The notes: a model not told the origin generated them from the sequence alone. Numbered from the stretch's first letter, positions 1 to 8,876 are shown. The stretch: 64,000 bases of DNA from Hymenobacter monticola (GCF_022811645.1 NZ_CP094534.1:4650001-4714000), one strand, 5' to 3'. Program-made: numbers and translations.

Positions 1-34
1 GCGTAATTGCAGTGAAAACTGTCTCTAAACTGTC

Positions 35-856
35 ATGCGAGGCCCCTACCCGGTTTGTGATGTATTGGTGGTGCTGGCAAAAGAGCCAAGTGACTTCTAT
101 ATCGCGCAGACGCAGCAGTGGTACCGGATTCCGACCAGCAGCCGGATACCGGCCGCGCTGCGTCAGGGAACGGTGCGGTTTCTGGCGTTTTACTTTCCGC
201 AGGTCTTCAAAGAGCAGCGGTATAGCGTGCGGTACTATGCGGCCATAACGAAAGTGGAAGTAGTGACACGGGCGGAGCTATTTCCGGAAGAAACCAACAG
301 CAGCCGCTCCGGCCAGACGTATCACAAAATATCGTTTGGGCCGTTGCGAGAGCTGGCTCAGCCGATAGTGAGCTATCGGGGCCGGCGGCTGTTATTTGTG
401 CCGACGACCTGGGCAAAGTTTTCGCAGGCAACGGAGGTTAACGACCTGTTCCACGAAAGCCCGCTGGAGGACGTGTTCTGGCAGGAGCTGCGACGGCAGA
501 ACCTGCCAGCAGAACGGCAAGTGCTGCTGCGCACCAATGGAAAGAGTTGGGTCTGCGACTTTGTGTTTTACTGCGCCAAGGGCAACGTGGACGTGGAATG
601 CGACGGAGACACGTACCACATGAGTCCCGAGGCAGTGATTTATGATAAAGCGCGCAATAACGAAATTGCGGCCGCGGCCGATTGGGATGTACTGCGCTTC
701 ACCACCAAGCATATTGAGCAGGAAATGCCATGGGCCATTGGGCTGGTGAAGCAGAAGATTGACCGGCTAGGGGGGCTACACTATGCAAAGGAAAACGTGG
801 TGCGGTACGTAAGTAACCGAAATAATCAACTAGACTTATTTGGGGCAGGGAGTTAA
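35..856 (+). CDS. DUF559/Vsr-like PD-(D/E)XK nuclease family protein
   Basis: A 273-residue protein. The C-terminal half resembles the DUF559/very-short-patch-repair nuclease fold: a Trp-x-Cys-Asp-Phe strand, then Val-Glu-Cys-Asp-Gly followed by a His, then a Lys-Ala-Arg-Asn-Asn-Glu helix and a Trp-Asp-Val-Leu-Arg-Phe strand. That is the usual D...ExxDG...R-N-x-x-L order of these PD-(D/E)XK enzymes. The N-terminal half (about 130 residues) is not recognised and could bind DNA or a partner. An in-frame stop at 26 shows the ATG at 35 is the first possible start. It converges on hxsC with only 6 bp between the stops. Likely role is DNA cleavage in a defence setting; that is inference, since DUF559 proteins are mostly uncharacterised. 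Confidence 0.6.
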   Translation: MRGPYPVCDVLVVLAKEPSDFYIAQTQQWYRIPTSSRIPAALRQGTVRFLAFYFPQVFKEQRYSVRYYAAITKVEVVTRAELFPEETNSSRSGQTYHKISFGPLRELAQPIVSYRGRRLLFVPTTWAKFSQATEVNDLFHESPLEDVFWQELRRQNLPAERQVLLRTNGKSWVCDFVFYCAKGNVDVECDGDTYHMSPEAVIYDKARNNEIAAAADWDVLRFTTKHIEQEMPWAIGLVKQKIDRLGGLHYAKENVVRYVSNRNNQLDLFGAGS

Positions 857-862
857 ATCGAA

Positions 863-2029
863 TTACCCATTGGTTTCATAAATGGGTTCTTCGGCCATAA
901 TAGGCCTGATGTGCTGGCTATGCAAGGTGGTGCATGAAGCGAAAAAACCACCGCACATATCCTTAACTGAACATTGTTCGCAGGTTGGCAGGTAGACGTT
1001 TTTCCAGTCTGAGATGGAACGGCGAGCGAAGGACCACAACGTTTCAGGCAGTAGGCACAGCTGATGATTGTAAATGGACACATTCATGCGGTTCATAGCT
1101 AGAAACTCGACTGCTTCCGTTAGGTGCGGAATATAATCGGCAGGGTCAATCCAGAGCTTGTTAATGTTGTGCGGAGTGTAGCCGGTGTTTTCCAAGCCCA
1201 TGAGCACCACGTGCTCGACAAAAGGGAAATTGCGGTAAATAAATTTAACCAGTTTAACCAATCGTGGAATAGACAGTTGATGTAGCACTATTCTGATTTC
1301 AATCCGCTGATTGAACAGAGCCAAGTTGTGCAAGCCCTGCACCGTTTGGTTGAAAGCGCCCGGGGCCTGCACGATGTAATCGTGTAGGGAATAGTGGTCG
1401 GCGTACAGCGGAATTCCCAACATAAGCTGCGGTAGCTCCAGTTGGCCTAAGCGCTCAGCAAAGCTGCGCCAGGCAAATGTGCGGCCGTTGGTGAGGCAAT
1501 GGAGCTCTGTAGTTGGCAAGTGGGTTTTGCACAGCTGCAATAGCTCGAAGAAAGCATCGCCCAAGAGCGTCGGCTCGCCGCCAGTGATACCAAGCTCGGG
1601 ACATGACACTGGGATGAGCGGAATCACCTGACGATACAACTCCATGAGGTAGGGCACGTCATCCCGGTCTTTGGGCGGCTGGGAACACATCAGGCAATTG
1701 CTGTTGCAACGCTCGGTAGCTAACAGGAAGTTCTGATATGAGTCGGCTCGGTACTGACGATTAATGAGTCCGTTGGGGTCAATAGATAGCACGTCGCCAT
1801 CAGCCAACTGTTCAAGGGCCAACACATTAGTTACCCAAGGGCCACCGTCGCTGGACATTTCAAGTACTGCATCGGTCACGACGGCCGCGAAGCCCTGGGG
1901 CACACTACCTTCCAACTGTGCGGCCGGTATCACTAATATCCGCTGCGCACTTGCTGCGGTGGGGTCATACGTAACCGTACCGACTAGCGGTGCTAGCAGG
2001 TGGTGCGCGGTTCCTCTAATTCTAAGCAT
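863..2029 (-). CDS. hxsC: His-Xaa-Ser system radical SAM maturase HxsC
   Basis: A 388-residue radical SAM protein. The 4Fe-4S/SAM motif CNSNCLMC (C108, C112, C115) is followed by a GGEPTLL motif. A second Cys group near the C-terminus (CEQCSVKDMCGG) would fit an auxiliary cluster. It starts 2 bp after the hxsB stop, so the two are surely co-transcribed. Paired maturases HxsB and HxsC with HxsD and a His-Xaa-Ser-rich protein define the Hxs families known from comparative genomics; the chemistry on the substrate is not known. The presence of all four genes in order makes the HxsC assignment strong even though rSAM proteins are hard to tell apart alone. Confidence 0.85.
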   Translation of the reverse strand: MLRIRGTAHHLLAPLVGTVTYDPTAASAQRILVIPAAQLEGSVPQGFAAVVTDAVLEMSSDGGPWVTNVLALEQLADGDVLSIDPNGLINRQYRADSYQNFLLATERCNSNCLMCSQPPKDRDDVPYLMELYRQVIPLIPVSCPELGITGGEPTLLGDAFFELLQLCKTHLPTTELHCLTNGRTFAWRSFAERLGQLELPQLMLGIPLYADHYSLHDYIVQAPGAFNQTVQGLHNLALFNQRIEIRIVLHQLSIPRLVKLVKFIYRNFPFVEHVVLMGLENTGYTPHNINKLWIDPADYIPHLTEAVEFLAMNRMNVSIYNHQLCLLPETLWSFARRSISDWKNVYLPTCEQCSVKDMCGGFFASCTTLHSQHIRPIMAEEPIYETNG

Positions 2030-2031
2030 AG

Positions 2032-3525
2032 CTAACTAAAATTGGATACCCAGCCTCGAAAGATGCGCTCGATGCGTGCGTCGCGGTCCATCAGTTCGAA
2101 CAAATAGCGAATGATTTCCATGTTTTTCTGACAGAACACGCTGGTGGGGCGGTGGCCATACATATCACCCTGCGTGGCGTGGTGTAGCACCGGGTCGGCT
2201 CCACAGTAGGACTGAAAGGCACATTCGGAACAACCCGCCAAGGCCTCATTGGCCCATACAGCCGCTATTTGCTGTGCCTTAGCGCCATAAAACAGTTCTT
2301 GATAGGTGTGCGTATCGAGGTGGCCCAGGCGGAATTCTAGGTCATTCATTTCGGCCAACATGCGGGCTTCATCTGAGGCATACACGGCTCCATCATAGTT
2401 GAATACTACAACGCTATTGATGAGGCCAGCGGGCGACTGCAAATCGACGTACCCGATAGGAAAAGGCGTCAGCATCTTGCGCAGGATGATAGTGGTATAA
2501 TCCTCGCGGAATTGAATGCCGCTAAAATTTAAGTCCAGAATGTGTGCGAGGGCCGTTTTGTAAAAAGCCAAAAAGGCATCGGTGGCGTACTTGTTCTTTT
2601 TATCGCTGCGCAGGGCAAAGCCATAAGGCGAGATGGGGCGCAGGAAAATGCTATTAAAACCCTGTGCCACGTATTCGTCGACAATGGCCAGCGGGTGCTC
2701 TAGCGACAAGTTGGAGGTGGTCATTAGGGCAGATACCCGGTCCGGGCCGACGGCGGCCCTTGCCAGCCCGATGCCGTTAATTGTCAGCTCGTAGCTGTTG
2801 CGCTTGGGGCGATGCCGGTTGGCATTGTGAATGAACTCGGGGCCATCGAGAGAAGTCGAAATCAGGATGGAATGCTCATGGCAGTAGGCCAGCATTTCGG
2901 GCGTAACGATGGCCAGATTGGTGCAGGCCACGAATGTGATGTGCTTGCCGTGTTGCGCCGCTAGCCGCTCGGCACGTTCAACTGCATACTGCAGGGTATC
3001 GAAAGCCAGAAAAGCTTCGCCGCCCTGAAACTCCATGGTGACGTGTGGATTGGGTGACTGCATCATTAGGTCGATACCCTTGTCGAGGTGGGCATACGAC
3101 ATGTTGAAAGCATTCTTGTCGGCCGTGACGCGGGAAACTTGGCAGTAGTGACAAGTATGCTCGCAGCGTAGCGTAAGCACGAAGATGTGCAGCGCAGTGA
3201 AGTTGTCGAGAAAGGCCTTTTTGGTGCGGTAGCGGGTGGCCAGCACATCGAGTAAGGGTAAGGTAGGCTCGTCCGAAATGAAAAAGCCTGCCAGCAGGTC
3301 GGCGTATAACTCGGACTCGGCTTCCCGGTCGATTTCGCGGTGCACCAGTCGGTCGACGGTACCGCGGTCAACCAGCAGGAAGTCGCCCACTTCATTTACC
3401 AGCACTTCCCGCTCGTCGTTGATGACGTGAAATCGGAATGGCAACAGCTGGTATTCTGAGGTGAGGGAGTACTCGGAAGGGTCGCGAAACTTACGGGTTT
3501 TGCGGTCGGGGGCAGCAGCTATCAC
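2032..3525 (-). CDS. hxsB: His-Xaa-Ser system radical SAM maturase HxsB
   Basis: A 497-residue radical SAM/SPASM-like protein. The cluster motif is CEHTCHYC (C121, C125, C128), followed by a FQGGEAFL motif. The C-terminus has a SPASM-like Cys set (CSECAFQSYCGADP, then a later FCQKN). The N-terminal ~100 residues hold a winged-helix-like or precursor-recognition segment. The start is GTG at 3525, overlapping the TGA of hxsD by 4 bp (GTGA), which points to translational coupling. HxsB is one of the two maturases thought to modify the His-Xaa-Ser repeat protein HxsA; the product is unknown. Confidence 0.87.
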   Translation of the reverse strand: MIAAAPDRKTRKFRDPSEYSLTSEYQLLPFRFHVINDEREVLVNEVGDFLLVDRGTVDRLVHREIDREAESELYADLLAGFFISDEPTLPLLDVLATRYRTKKAFLDNFTALHIFVLTLRCEHTCHYCQVSRVTADKNAFNMSYAHLDKGIDLMMQSPNPHVTMEFQGGEAFLAFDTLQYAVERAERLAAQHGKHITFVACTNLAIVTPEMLAYCHEHSILISTSLDGPEFIHNANRHRPKRNSYELTINGIGLARAAVGPDRVSALMTTSNLSLEHPLAIVDEYVAQGFNSIFLRPISPYGFALRSDKKNKYATDAFLAFYKTALAHILDLNFSGIQFREDYTTIILRKMLTPFPIGYVDLQSPAGLINSVVVFNYDGAVYASDEARMLAEMNDLEFRLGHLDTHTYQELFYGAKAQQIAAVWANEALAGCSECAFQSYCGADPVLHHATQGDMYGHRPTSVFCQKNMEIIRYLFELMDRDARIERIFRGWVSNFS

Positions 3526-3899
3526 GGCAGAATACGGTGCTCGGGGTGGAAGCCAACCGGGTCGGATATGTCTGATTCTAATACGTCCTGCGTGTCGTAG
3601 TTGGCAAAGGCTTTGGCCACAAGCAATTCGCGGATGGTCCGGGTTTCTTCGGCTACTATCTCGCGGAGAGAAAAGTCAAGCAGGTCGTTGTTGATACGGG
3701 CTGGCAGTTGTTCCCATGGCTGCTTGGCCTCCAGCTCTTTGGCCGTGAGCATGATGCGCCATTGTGCTGATGCAGTATAAGTGATTTCGACATTGAAATC
3801 GCGGGTGTACCAGTAAAAGCACTTATGAATAACAGTACGACTGTACTGTGCTGCATCAATTAGGACTTCTGCTGCTGGCGGGGTAATGGTTATGTACAT
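3522..3899 (-). CDS. hxsD: His-Xaa-Ser system protein HxsD
   Basis: A 125-residue protein with the family hallmark near its middle, here NNDLLDFSLRE, matching the LLNDYxLRE-type motif after which HxsD was first described, then an IRELLVAKAFA helix. No catalytic residues are apparent. It is probably an accessory protein that presents the substrate to HxsB/HxsC, by analogy with small partner proteins in other rSAM peptide systems; this is inference. It overlaps hxsB by 4 bp and lies 104 bp downstream of hxsA. Confidence 0.8.
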   Translation of the reverse strand: MYITITPPAAEVLIDAAQYSRTVIHKCFYWYTRDFNVEITYTASAQWRIMLTAKELEAKQPWEQLPARINNDLLDFSLREIVAEETRTIRELLVAKAFANYDTQDVLESDISDPVGFHPEHRILP

Positions 3900-4003
3900 A
3901 AATGGTAGAAGCCGCTGGGAAGCAGTAAGAAAAGTTTTATGTTGATGGGGGCCATTGGCTATTCAAAGCCAAGTTGCAACATGCGACACCCAGTAGCTGG
4001 GAT

Positions 4004-4759
4004 TTAATAGCCGCGCAATGCGGCTATCGTTTGGGCGCCCACTATCCCATCGGCGGTAAGGCCCTGTCCCCTTTGAAAGGCCTTTACAGCCGCATTAGTA
4101 CCCAAGCCGAAGGTACCATCAGCGTCAATGTTGTACCCTTTGCCTAGTAGCAACATTTGCAATTCCTGCACATCACTGCCCCGGTCACCAAGCTGAAGCA
4201 CCCGGTCGCCCAGCGTGAGCACGGAATAATAGGAATTGCTGTAGGTCGGGGTACTCGAGTAGGAACGAGAACGAGAGCTACGCCGACGAGTAGACGAGCG
4301 TGGGGTGTAGCTGGGTGAATAACTAGGCGTATAGCTCGGAGATATGCTAGGTGTGTAGCTTGGAGATATACTGGGTGTGTAGGAGTTGGAAGAGGAACTT
4401 CCACTCCCACCGCTGTAGCTGGATGACGAGTAGTGAGAGCTATGTGACATGTGCGAGCTGTGTCCGCCACTGCTGGACGAATAGTGCGAGCTGTGCGAAC
4501 TATGCGACCGGTGGGAAGTATGCATCATGGCTTTGCTTGCGGCCAAGTTGGCCAAGTTCAGCTTTAAAACAAGTTGCGGACGACGCTTCAGATTGGCGAA
4601 GCGAGCGGCAAAATCTTCATCTGGCATGTTGCTTACCGCTACCGCATGAGCTTCGGCACGTGTGCTGGTGAGGGCCAGCAGACTGGCATAAAGCACTAGG
4701 AGCGTCTTCGTGAATAGGGAAGCTGTCCCGTCTTCCGGAGTGTTGAGTTCTTCTTTCAT
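4004..4759 (-). CDS. hxsA: His-Xaa-Ser repeat protein HxsA with peptidoglycan-binding domain
   Basis: A 251-residue protein, the likely substrate of HxsB/HxsC. A hydrophobic segment at about residues 16-37 could be a signal peptide or anchor. Residues 80-111 contain nine His-Xaa-Ser triplets (HTS, HRS, HSS, HSS, HYS, a Ser/Gly spacer, HSS, HMS, HSS, HYS). A low-complexity Ser/Gly stretch and four copies of an SYTP-based repeat follow, then an Arg/Ser-rich segment. Residues ~190-251 form a PG_binding_1 domain (GSDVQELQMLLLGKGY, then TFGLGTNAAVKAFQ). Domain order suggests an exported protein displayed at the peptidoglycan with a modified His/Ser tract. The gene leads the hxsADBC operon. Confidence 0.85.
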   Translation of the reverse strand: MKEELNTPEDGTASLFTKTLLVLYASLLALTSTRAEAHAVAVSNMPDEDFAARFANLKRRPQLVLKLNLANLAASKAMMHTSHRSHSSHSSHYSSSSGGHSSHMSHSSHYSSSSYSGGSGSSSSNSYTPSISPSYTPSISPSYTPSYSPSYTPRSSTRRRSSRSRSYSSTPTYSNSYYSVLTLGDRVLQLGDRGSDVQELQMLLLGKGYNIDADGTFGLGTNAAVKAFQRGQGLTADGIVGAQTIAALRGY

Positions 4760-5111
4760 AACCAGGGTAGTGGTGAACTGATGACCGATTTACAACATTA
4801 TTTTTGATAAAGCCAAACTTTTTATCTGGCAATGCTTGCTTTCGACGCATACAAGGAATGCAGTTGTCAATAATGCTATTCGGAAACCTACCTAGCTGTT
4901 TAGATAGCTCAACGAATCCATAGATGTTTTGGCAAGCTTGCTCATCGGATTGGGTAAATCATTAAGGAGCACAAGCATCATAAAAACCTGAATTATAGCA
5001 CAAAAAGCGTATAGAAATCAGCCAGTGTGGTGGCTGCGAAGCATCCAATTGACCAATTTGCCGTGTTCCACTACTTTTGAAGGGTTACTCGCCTGGCCTT
5101 GCTACCAATTC
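4760..5111. other. divergent intergenic region hxsA / HNH nuclease
   Basis: About 350 AT-rich bases with no gene. The right part holds the promoter of the HNH gene (5049-5079). For hxsA I find only a one-mismatch -7 element on the minus strand (TAATGTTG, 4793-4800) without a well-placed -33 TTG, so the hxs promoter remains unassigned. Confidence 0.5.
5049..5079 (+). promoter_or_regulatory. Bacteroidota-type promoter of the HNH nuclease gene
   Basis: TTG at 5049-5051, a 20-bp spacer, then TACTTTTG at 5072-5079. This matches the Bacteroidota primary sigma consensus TTG-N19-21-TAnnTTTG exactly. Transcription would begin near 5086, so the ATG at 5112 is the usable start and the upstream in-frame ATG at 5025 is not. 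Confidence 0.65.
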
Positions 5112-6068
5112 ATGAACAACCTTGATTATTACTTGGCCCGACTCAACAAGCTACGAGTAGACGGTGAGAGGGTAGACGGAGTAAGAATTGAGTCGCCGTA
5201 CAAGCCGGCGCTGCTGCTTGCCGTGATTGAAGGCATTGAAGAGCAATTAATTCAGGATAACCGCATCGAGATTACACCAGAGTTGATTGCAGGCTTCAAG
5301 GCCTACTGTCAGTTGCTTAGTCCAGGGCCGGAATACAGAGCGTGTCCTTTTCAATTACCGTTCTTCCATTTGCGCAGCAGTGGCTTCTGGCACCTGCACG
5401 CACGCCCCGGGCTGGAATTGCTCGTGACTGCATCAAAGTCGGTTCGCAGCTTCGGACACTTGCGCGACGTTATTGCCTACGTTTCGTTGGATGTGCCGCT
5501 GTGGGAATTGCTGTTGCAACCGCTGGCGCGTGAAGAAATAAGGCAGGCGCTGCTGGTACGCTACTTCCCGTTGACGCGGCACTATTTCCGGCCGCGGGCT
5601 GGGGAGGAAAAATTGGATGAGTTGGGCCGGCAGATGCTAGAAGAGCCCGCCGCGGTATATAACCGTGTAGTAGATGTGGCCGACGAAACAGAGTTACTGG
5701 TGCGAAGCGCTGTATTTAGTCGGGAAGTTCTGCGGGCCTACGAGTCGACCTGTGCGGTTTCGGGCCTGCAGCTAGTTAGCACCACTGGGGCAGCTCCCCT
5801 CCTCGATGCCTGCCATATTGTGCCTTGGTCGGTGACGCATGACAATAGCATTGGCAATGGGCTAGCGCTATGTCCCAACCTACACCGGGCTTTTGACCGT
5901 CATTTATTCTGGGTGGATGAAGATTATCGGGTGCGCGTGGCCGAAGGGTTTGGTGAGTTGAGCGGGCACGACTACGGTGTGCAGCGTTTCAATGGGCAGC
6001 AGCTGCGGCTGCCCAAGGTGCAGGCCTGGTGGCCTAAAGTGGAGAACTTGGCGGCGCAGAGGAGGTGA
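5112..6068 (+). CDS. HNH endonuclease, probable phosphorothioate-DNA-dependent (SBD-HNH) restriction enzyme
   Basis: A 318-residue protein from the ATG at 5112. The N-terminal part has KPALLLAVIEGI (31-42), a helix beginning IEITPELIAGFKAY, and PFFHLRSSGFWHL (83-95). This layout is typical of the sulfur-binding domain of ScoMcrA/SprMcrA-type enzymes, which read phosphorothioate-modified DNA. The C-terminal part is an HNH_2-type nuclease (about 235-285): DACHIVPWS, then N-S-I-G-N-G-L-A-L-C-P-N-L-H-R-A-F-D. A type IV-like role, cutting modified invading DNA, follows from the family. The SBD call rests on remembered motif similarity, so a generic HNH restriction protein is the fallback. No dnd/ssp modification genes are in the window. 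Confidence 0.65.
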   Translation: MNNLDYYLARLNKLRVDGERVDGVRIESPYKPALLLAVIEGIEEQLIQDNRIEITPELIAGFKAYCQLLSPGPEYRACPFQLPFFHLRSSGFWHLHARPGLELLVTASKSVRSFGHLRDVIAYVSLDVPLWELLLQPLAREEIRQALLVRYFPLTRHYFRPRAGEEKLDELGRQMLEEPAAVYNRVVDVADETELLVRSAVFSREVLRAYESTCAVSGLQLVSTTGAAPLLDACHIVPWSVTHDNSIGNGLALCPNLHRAFDRHLFWVDEDYRVRVAEGFGELSGHDYGVQRFNGQQLRLPKVQAWWPKVENLAAQRR

Positions 6069-6379
6069 CTAAGCAGTCAGCGCTGTCAGAAATTGTAGAG
6101 GGTAGCACTAGCAGCTAAGCTTATCAAGCTGACGACTTAGATACTAACCTCAATCTGGAACCACTCAGAAACGCACTCATTAGAACTCCTGCTGTTTTGC
6201 AAATCAAAAGCCTGTCAAATAGCCAATAGACTGATAACAAGGCTTCGAACAGTGTGACAGTGGAATCAACTCATCCATCTGTCAAATGCGTGTCAAGACC
6301 CTATCCATAGATGAAATAAGCTCTGCTAGCTAGAATAGGTCTTTTAGAACGGCTGAGAAGACAGTCAATCAAATGCCCG
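6069..6379. other. AT-rich convergent intergenic region
   Basis: 311 bases between two converging stops. No ORF, clean terminator hairpin or known RNA is seen. The sequence CTGTCAAAT occurs twice (6212-6220 and 6279-6287) and GTCAAG twice more (6292 and 6369), without regular spacing. This is probably only drift in AT-rich DNA. Confidence 0.4.
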
Positions 6380-7870
6380 TCAAGAGGGTCTTGGCAAAGG
6401 AGGAGCGGCCCACCAGGGCACGTACTTCATGAGTGAGAAGGGCGCAGTAGAATCGAAGGGAGCAATGGCACCGGCATCAAGGGCAGTGCGGATGAGGCGG
6501 GAGGCCGTAGCACTATTGCGAGGCTCAATACCGAATCGTTCGCGCAGAGAGGTATTGGTCATGAACTCCCGGTTGACATACTTCAGGCAGGCATGCAGGT
6601 AGCAGGCACGGATGCGGTCAGCCTGGTCCATGTCGCGCAGTGAGCGGTGAGCAAAGAGGGCGACACGGGTTGCTTCTGGCGGGGCTTCAAACAGAGGAGC
6701 GGGAAGCTGGTAGATTTCCGTCTGGGCCACAACTTTGTCAACGCCGCTACCGCGCTCCTCGCAAATGCCGAGGCGACGCATGAGCGAAGCCAACCCTTCG
6801 TTGCGGGACTTGGGTGGGGTATCGAGGAATCGTTGGGTGTCGACGAGCGGTGGGCCAGGATTGGTAATTTCAATGCGGTCGATAAAAATCTCAACCATGG
6901 GGCCGGCACCGGAGACAAAAAGGTCTTGATGAATGAGGGCATTGGCCACCAACTCACGCACTGCCAACTCGGGATACATGGGCACGGTTTCGCGCAATGC
7001 CTGTCGAATCACCTCATTAGTAGGCAGCAGGTTATTTATGAACTCAATCAGGCCCTCGAAGCCATTGGCGTAGCCGCGGCCTCCCTCCTGCTCACGGATG
7101 GTATATAAGCGGCTGTTGTCGCGGTACTGGATAACGCGAATAGCTTTGCGGCGCAGCTTAGCGAAGTCCTTGAGGCGTTTAGCAAAAAGAATAGCGCCAA
7201 GATTAGTGATGTGCCACGAGCCCGTAGCAGAAAGCATTATCAGGTCATCCTCCTGCAAGCTGCTTAGGATGCCATTCTTATCAGAGGGCAGCGGCAGCTT
7301 TAGTAAATCGAAGTAGGCCGGATAATCGAGCAAACGCAGCACCTCATCCGGTGAAAGGTCTTCGGCAGCTAGACCCTCCTCGAAAGGTGTCTGGTCGAAA
7401 ATGCGCCACAGTTCCCGCTCCTTCTGAGGAAAGTCTTTAAGCTTTTTCTTGTAAGAGCCCACCCGAATGAATTCTTCGCTCTGGAAGCGCACCGGATGAC
7501 GAAAGGCCCGTTCGATTTCGAGGACAACCACCGCATGCCCCTCCAACTGCACCTCGTAAAAGGTGAAATGAATTTTGGGCGTGAGCATACGCAGAAGCCA
7601 GCTCTCCAACTCCTCGCCACCGATTTTACGCTGGTGGGGTTGGAATGAGGTACCTACTATACCGTGGGTTACATCGTCAATGCCCCAAATCAAATAGCCG
7701 GTGGCTTTACCAGCCAAAGCAGCTGAATTTGAGAGTGCTGATAGGTACTCGCCAATTTCCGCCGGCTCGGAATTGTTCGTCTTAAACTCCAACCACTCCG
7801 TTTCACGGGGCTGCTTGCATAACTCGGTGACGAGACTAGCCAGATATTCAGGGGAGCGGTCGGCGGGCAT
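6380..7870 (-). CDS. Schlafen-type AlbA_2 / HATPase_c_4 domain protein (RecG-like annotated family)
   Basis: A 496-residue protein. The N-terminal ETEWLEFKTN (19-28) and the following YLIWGIDD strand mark an AlbA_2 (divergent AAA_4, Schlafen-like) nucleic-acid-binding domain. The centre carries an HATPase_c_4-like region (ELAVRELVANALIHQD, then IEITNPGPP and a RRLGICEERGSGVDK motif). The C-terminus looks like a winged helix. These proteins are often labelled ATP-dependent helicase or transcriptional regulator without proof. It begins 20 bp after the TIR-STING stop on the same strand, so it is probably the third gene of the CBASS operon, as regulator or accessory effector. Some Schlafen-domain proteins cut tRNA or take part in defence; whether this one does is unknown. 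Confidence 0.75.
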   Translation of the reverse strand: MPADRSPEYLASLVTELCKQPRETEWLEFKTNNSEPAEIGEYLSALSNSAALAGKATGYLIWGIDDVTHGIVGTSFQPHQRKIGGEELESWLLRMLTPKIHFTFYEVQLEGHAVVVLEIERAFRHPVRFQSEEFIRVGSYKKKLKDFPQKERELWRIFDQTPFEEGLAAEDLSPDEVLRLLDYPAYFDLLKLPLPSDKNGILSSLQEDDLIMLSATGSWHITNLGAILFAKRLKDFAKLRRKAIRVIQYRDNSRLYTIREQEGGRGYANGFEGLIEFINNLLPTNEVIRQALRETVPMYPELAVRELVANALIHQDLFVSGAGPMVEIFIDRIEITNPGPPLVDTQRFLDTPPKSRNEGLASLMRRLGICEERGSGVDKVVAQTEIYQLPAPLFEAPPEATRVALFAHRSLRDMDQADRIRACYLHACLKYVNREFMTNTSLRERFGIEPRNSATASRLIRTALDAGAIAPFDSTAPFSLMKYVPWWAAPPLPRPS

Positions 7871-7889
7871 TAAGAGAGTTTAGTGTACT

Positions 7890-8876
7890 TCACAACCTGA
7901 TATTCAACGCTATTTCCACATAGCTCTTTGCGTTGTCATCATCGTCAACGAGCGTTTGTAGAACATTAGCAAAGTTCGCCAACTCTCGCGACTTCAGGTA
8001 CTGCTTATTGTCGTCTTTACCGATAAACGATGAATCAAGGCAGAGGTCGATGGATTTGACGATGGTGGTGAGGGTAGTTGGCACATCGAAAAGCTGCACT
8101 TCGACCTTAGCAGAAAGGTCCTGTTCAGGCGGGTCGATGCGAAAGTGGAAGGGGTACCCGCGCTTTTGAGAGTTGGCCATTTCGGTGGCAGCAGCCTGAA
8201 GGTTGTGGTGGCGATTGTAGCGGGCCACAAAGTCATTCACGCCATTGCTGCTCAGGTCCGCAGGCAGGAGTACATTCAGTTTAAAGCTGCGGACGTGTAT
8301 GGGCTGGCTTTGATTTTGGAGGTATACTCGCCCATCTTGATGGAGGTATTTGCAAAGGGGCCGCACGAAGTTATGATAGTACCCCACTGCCAAGGCGGTA
8401 GAAGGCAAAAAGCCTAACTCGCTCTGACTCGACAGCTTTTTGATAAGCTGGCTAATTTGTTTGCAGACAGTGGGCAGTGAGTTGTGCTTGCCCAACTCCA
8501 ATGTGTAAAAGCTCACATTGATGCCATTAAGGTCAGAGGGCAAGGCCGTGCCGGTTTCGGCCAGTAGAAAGACGCGGTTAGGGCTAACTGCTCCGAGAAA
8601 CAGGCCAAACTCAAAAATAACGTTGTCGCGTGGGGTACGCTGAGTGGTACCCCGGCTTTCGCGCAGGTCATCTTGGGTAGCAATGAGAATACCAAAATCG
8701 CACACCCTGGCCTCCTTCAACAAGGACGCCAGGCCGCTCTTATTCTGTTCGAAAATGCCGGGCCAAGCCCGGCAACTGGCCACATCAGCCAATTCCCCCG
8801 CAACCAAATCAAGTGTGGTGAGTGCCTCAGACGACGAGCCTATGAACAACCGGGGCTTCGTGGGTTGGCTATCCAT
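7890..8876 (-). CDS. CBASS effector, TIR-STING fusion protein
   Basis: A 328-residue protein. Residues ~8-135 are a TIR-like domain of the CAP12/Pycsar-effector type (RLFIGSSSE start, NVIFEFGLFLG with the presumed catalytic Glu89). Residues ~160-328 begin ALAVGYYHNFVRPLC and match the prokaryotic STING pattern. In characterised Bacteroidota TIR-STING proteins, binding of 3',3'-c-di-GMP drives filament formation and NAD+ cleavage, killing the infected cell. The start is taken as ATG at 8876, overlapping the end of cdnE by 8 bases; a GTG at 8885 is also in frame. The tight coupling to a CD-NTase supports the CBASS role. The STING half was assigned by eye and is the less certain part. Confidence 0.8.
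   Translation of the reverse strand: MDSQPTKPRLFIGSSSEALTTLDLVAGELADVASCRAWPGIFEQNKSGLASLLKEARVCDFGILIATQDDLRESRGTTQRTPRDNVIFEFGLFLGAVSPNRVFLLAETGTALPSDLNGINVSFYTLELGKHNSLPTVCKQISQLIKKLSSQSELGFLPSTALAVGYYHNFVRPLCKYLHQDGRVYLQNQSQPIHVRSFKLNVLLPADLSSNGVNDFVARYNRHHNLQAAATEMANSQKRGYPFHFRIDPPEQDLSAKVEVQLFDVPTTLTTIVKSIDLCLDSSFIGKDDNKQYLKSRELANFANVLQTLVDDDDNAKSYVEIALNIRL

Noticed and set aside
5025..5111. Longer N-terminus of the HNH nuclease from an ATG at 5025
   Set aside because: An exact promoter match (5049-5079) lies inside this stretch and the SBD-like domain starts at 5112.
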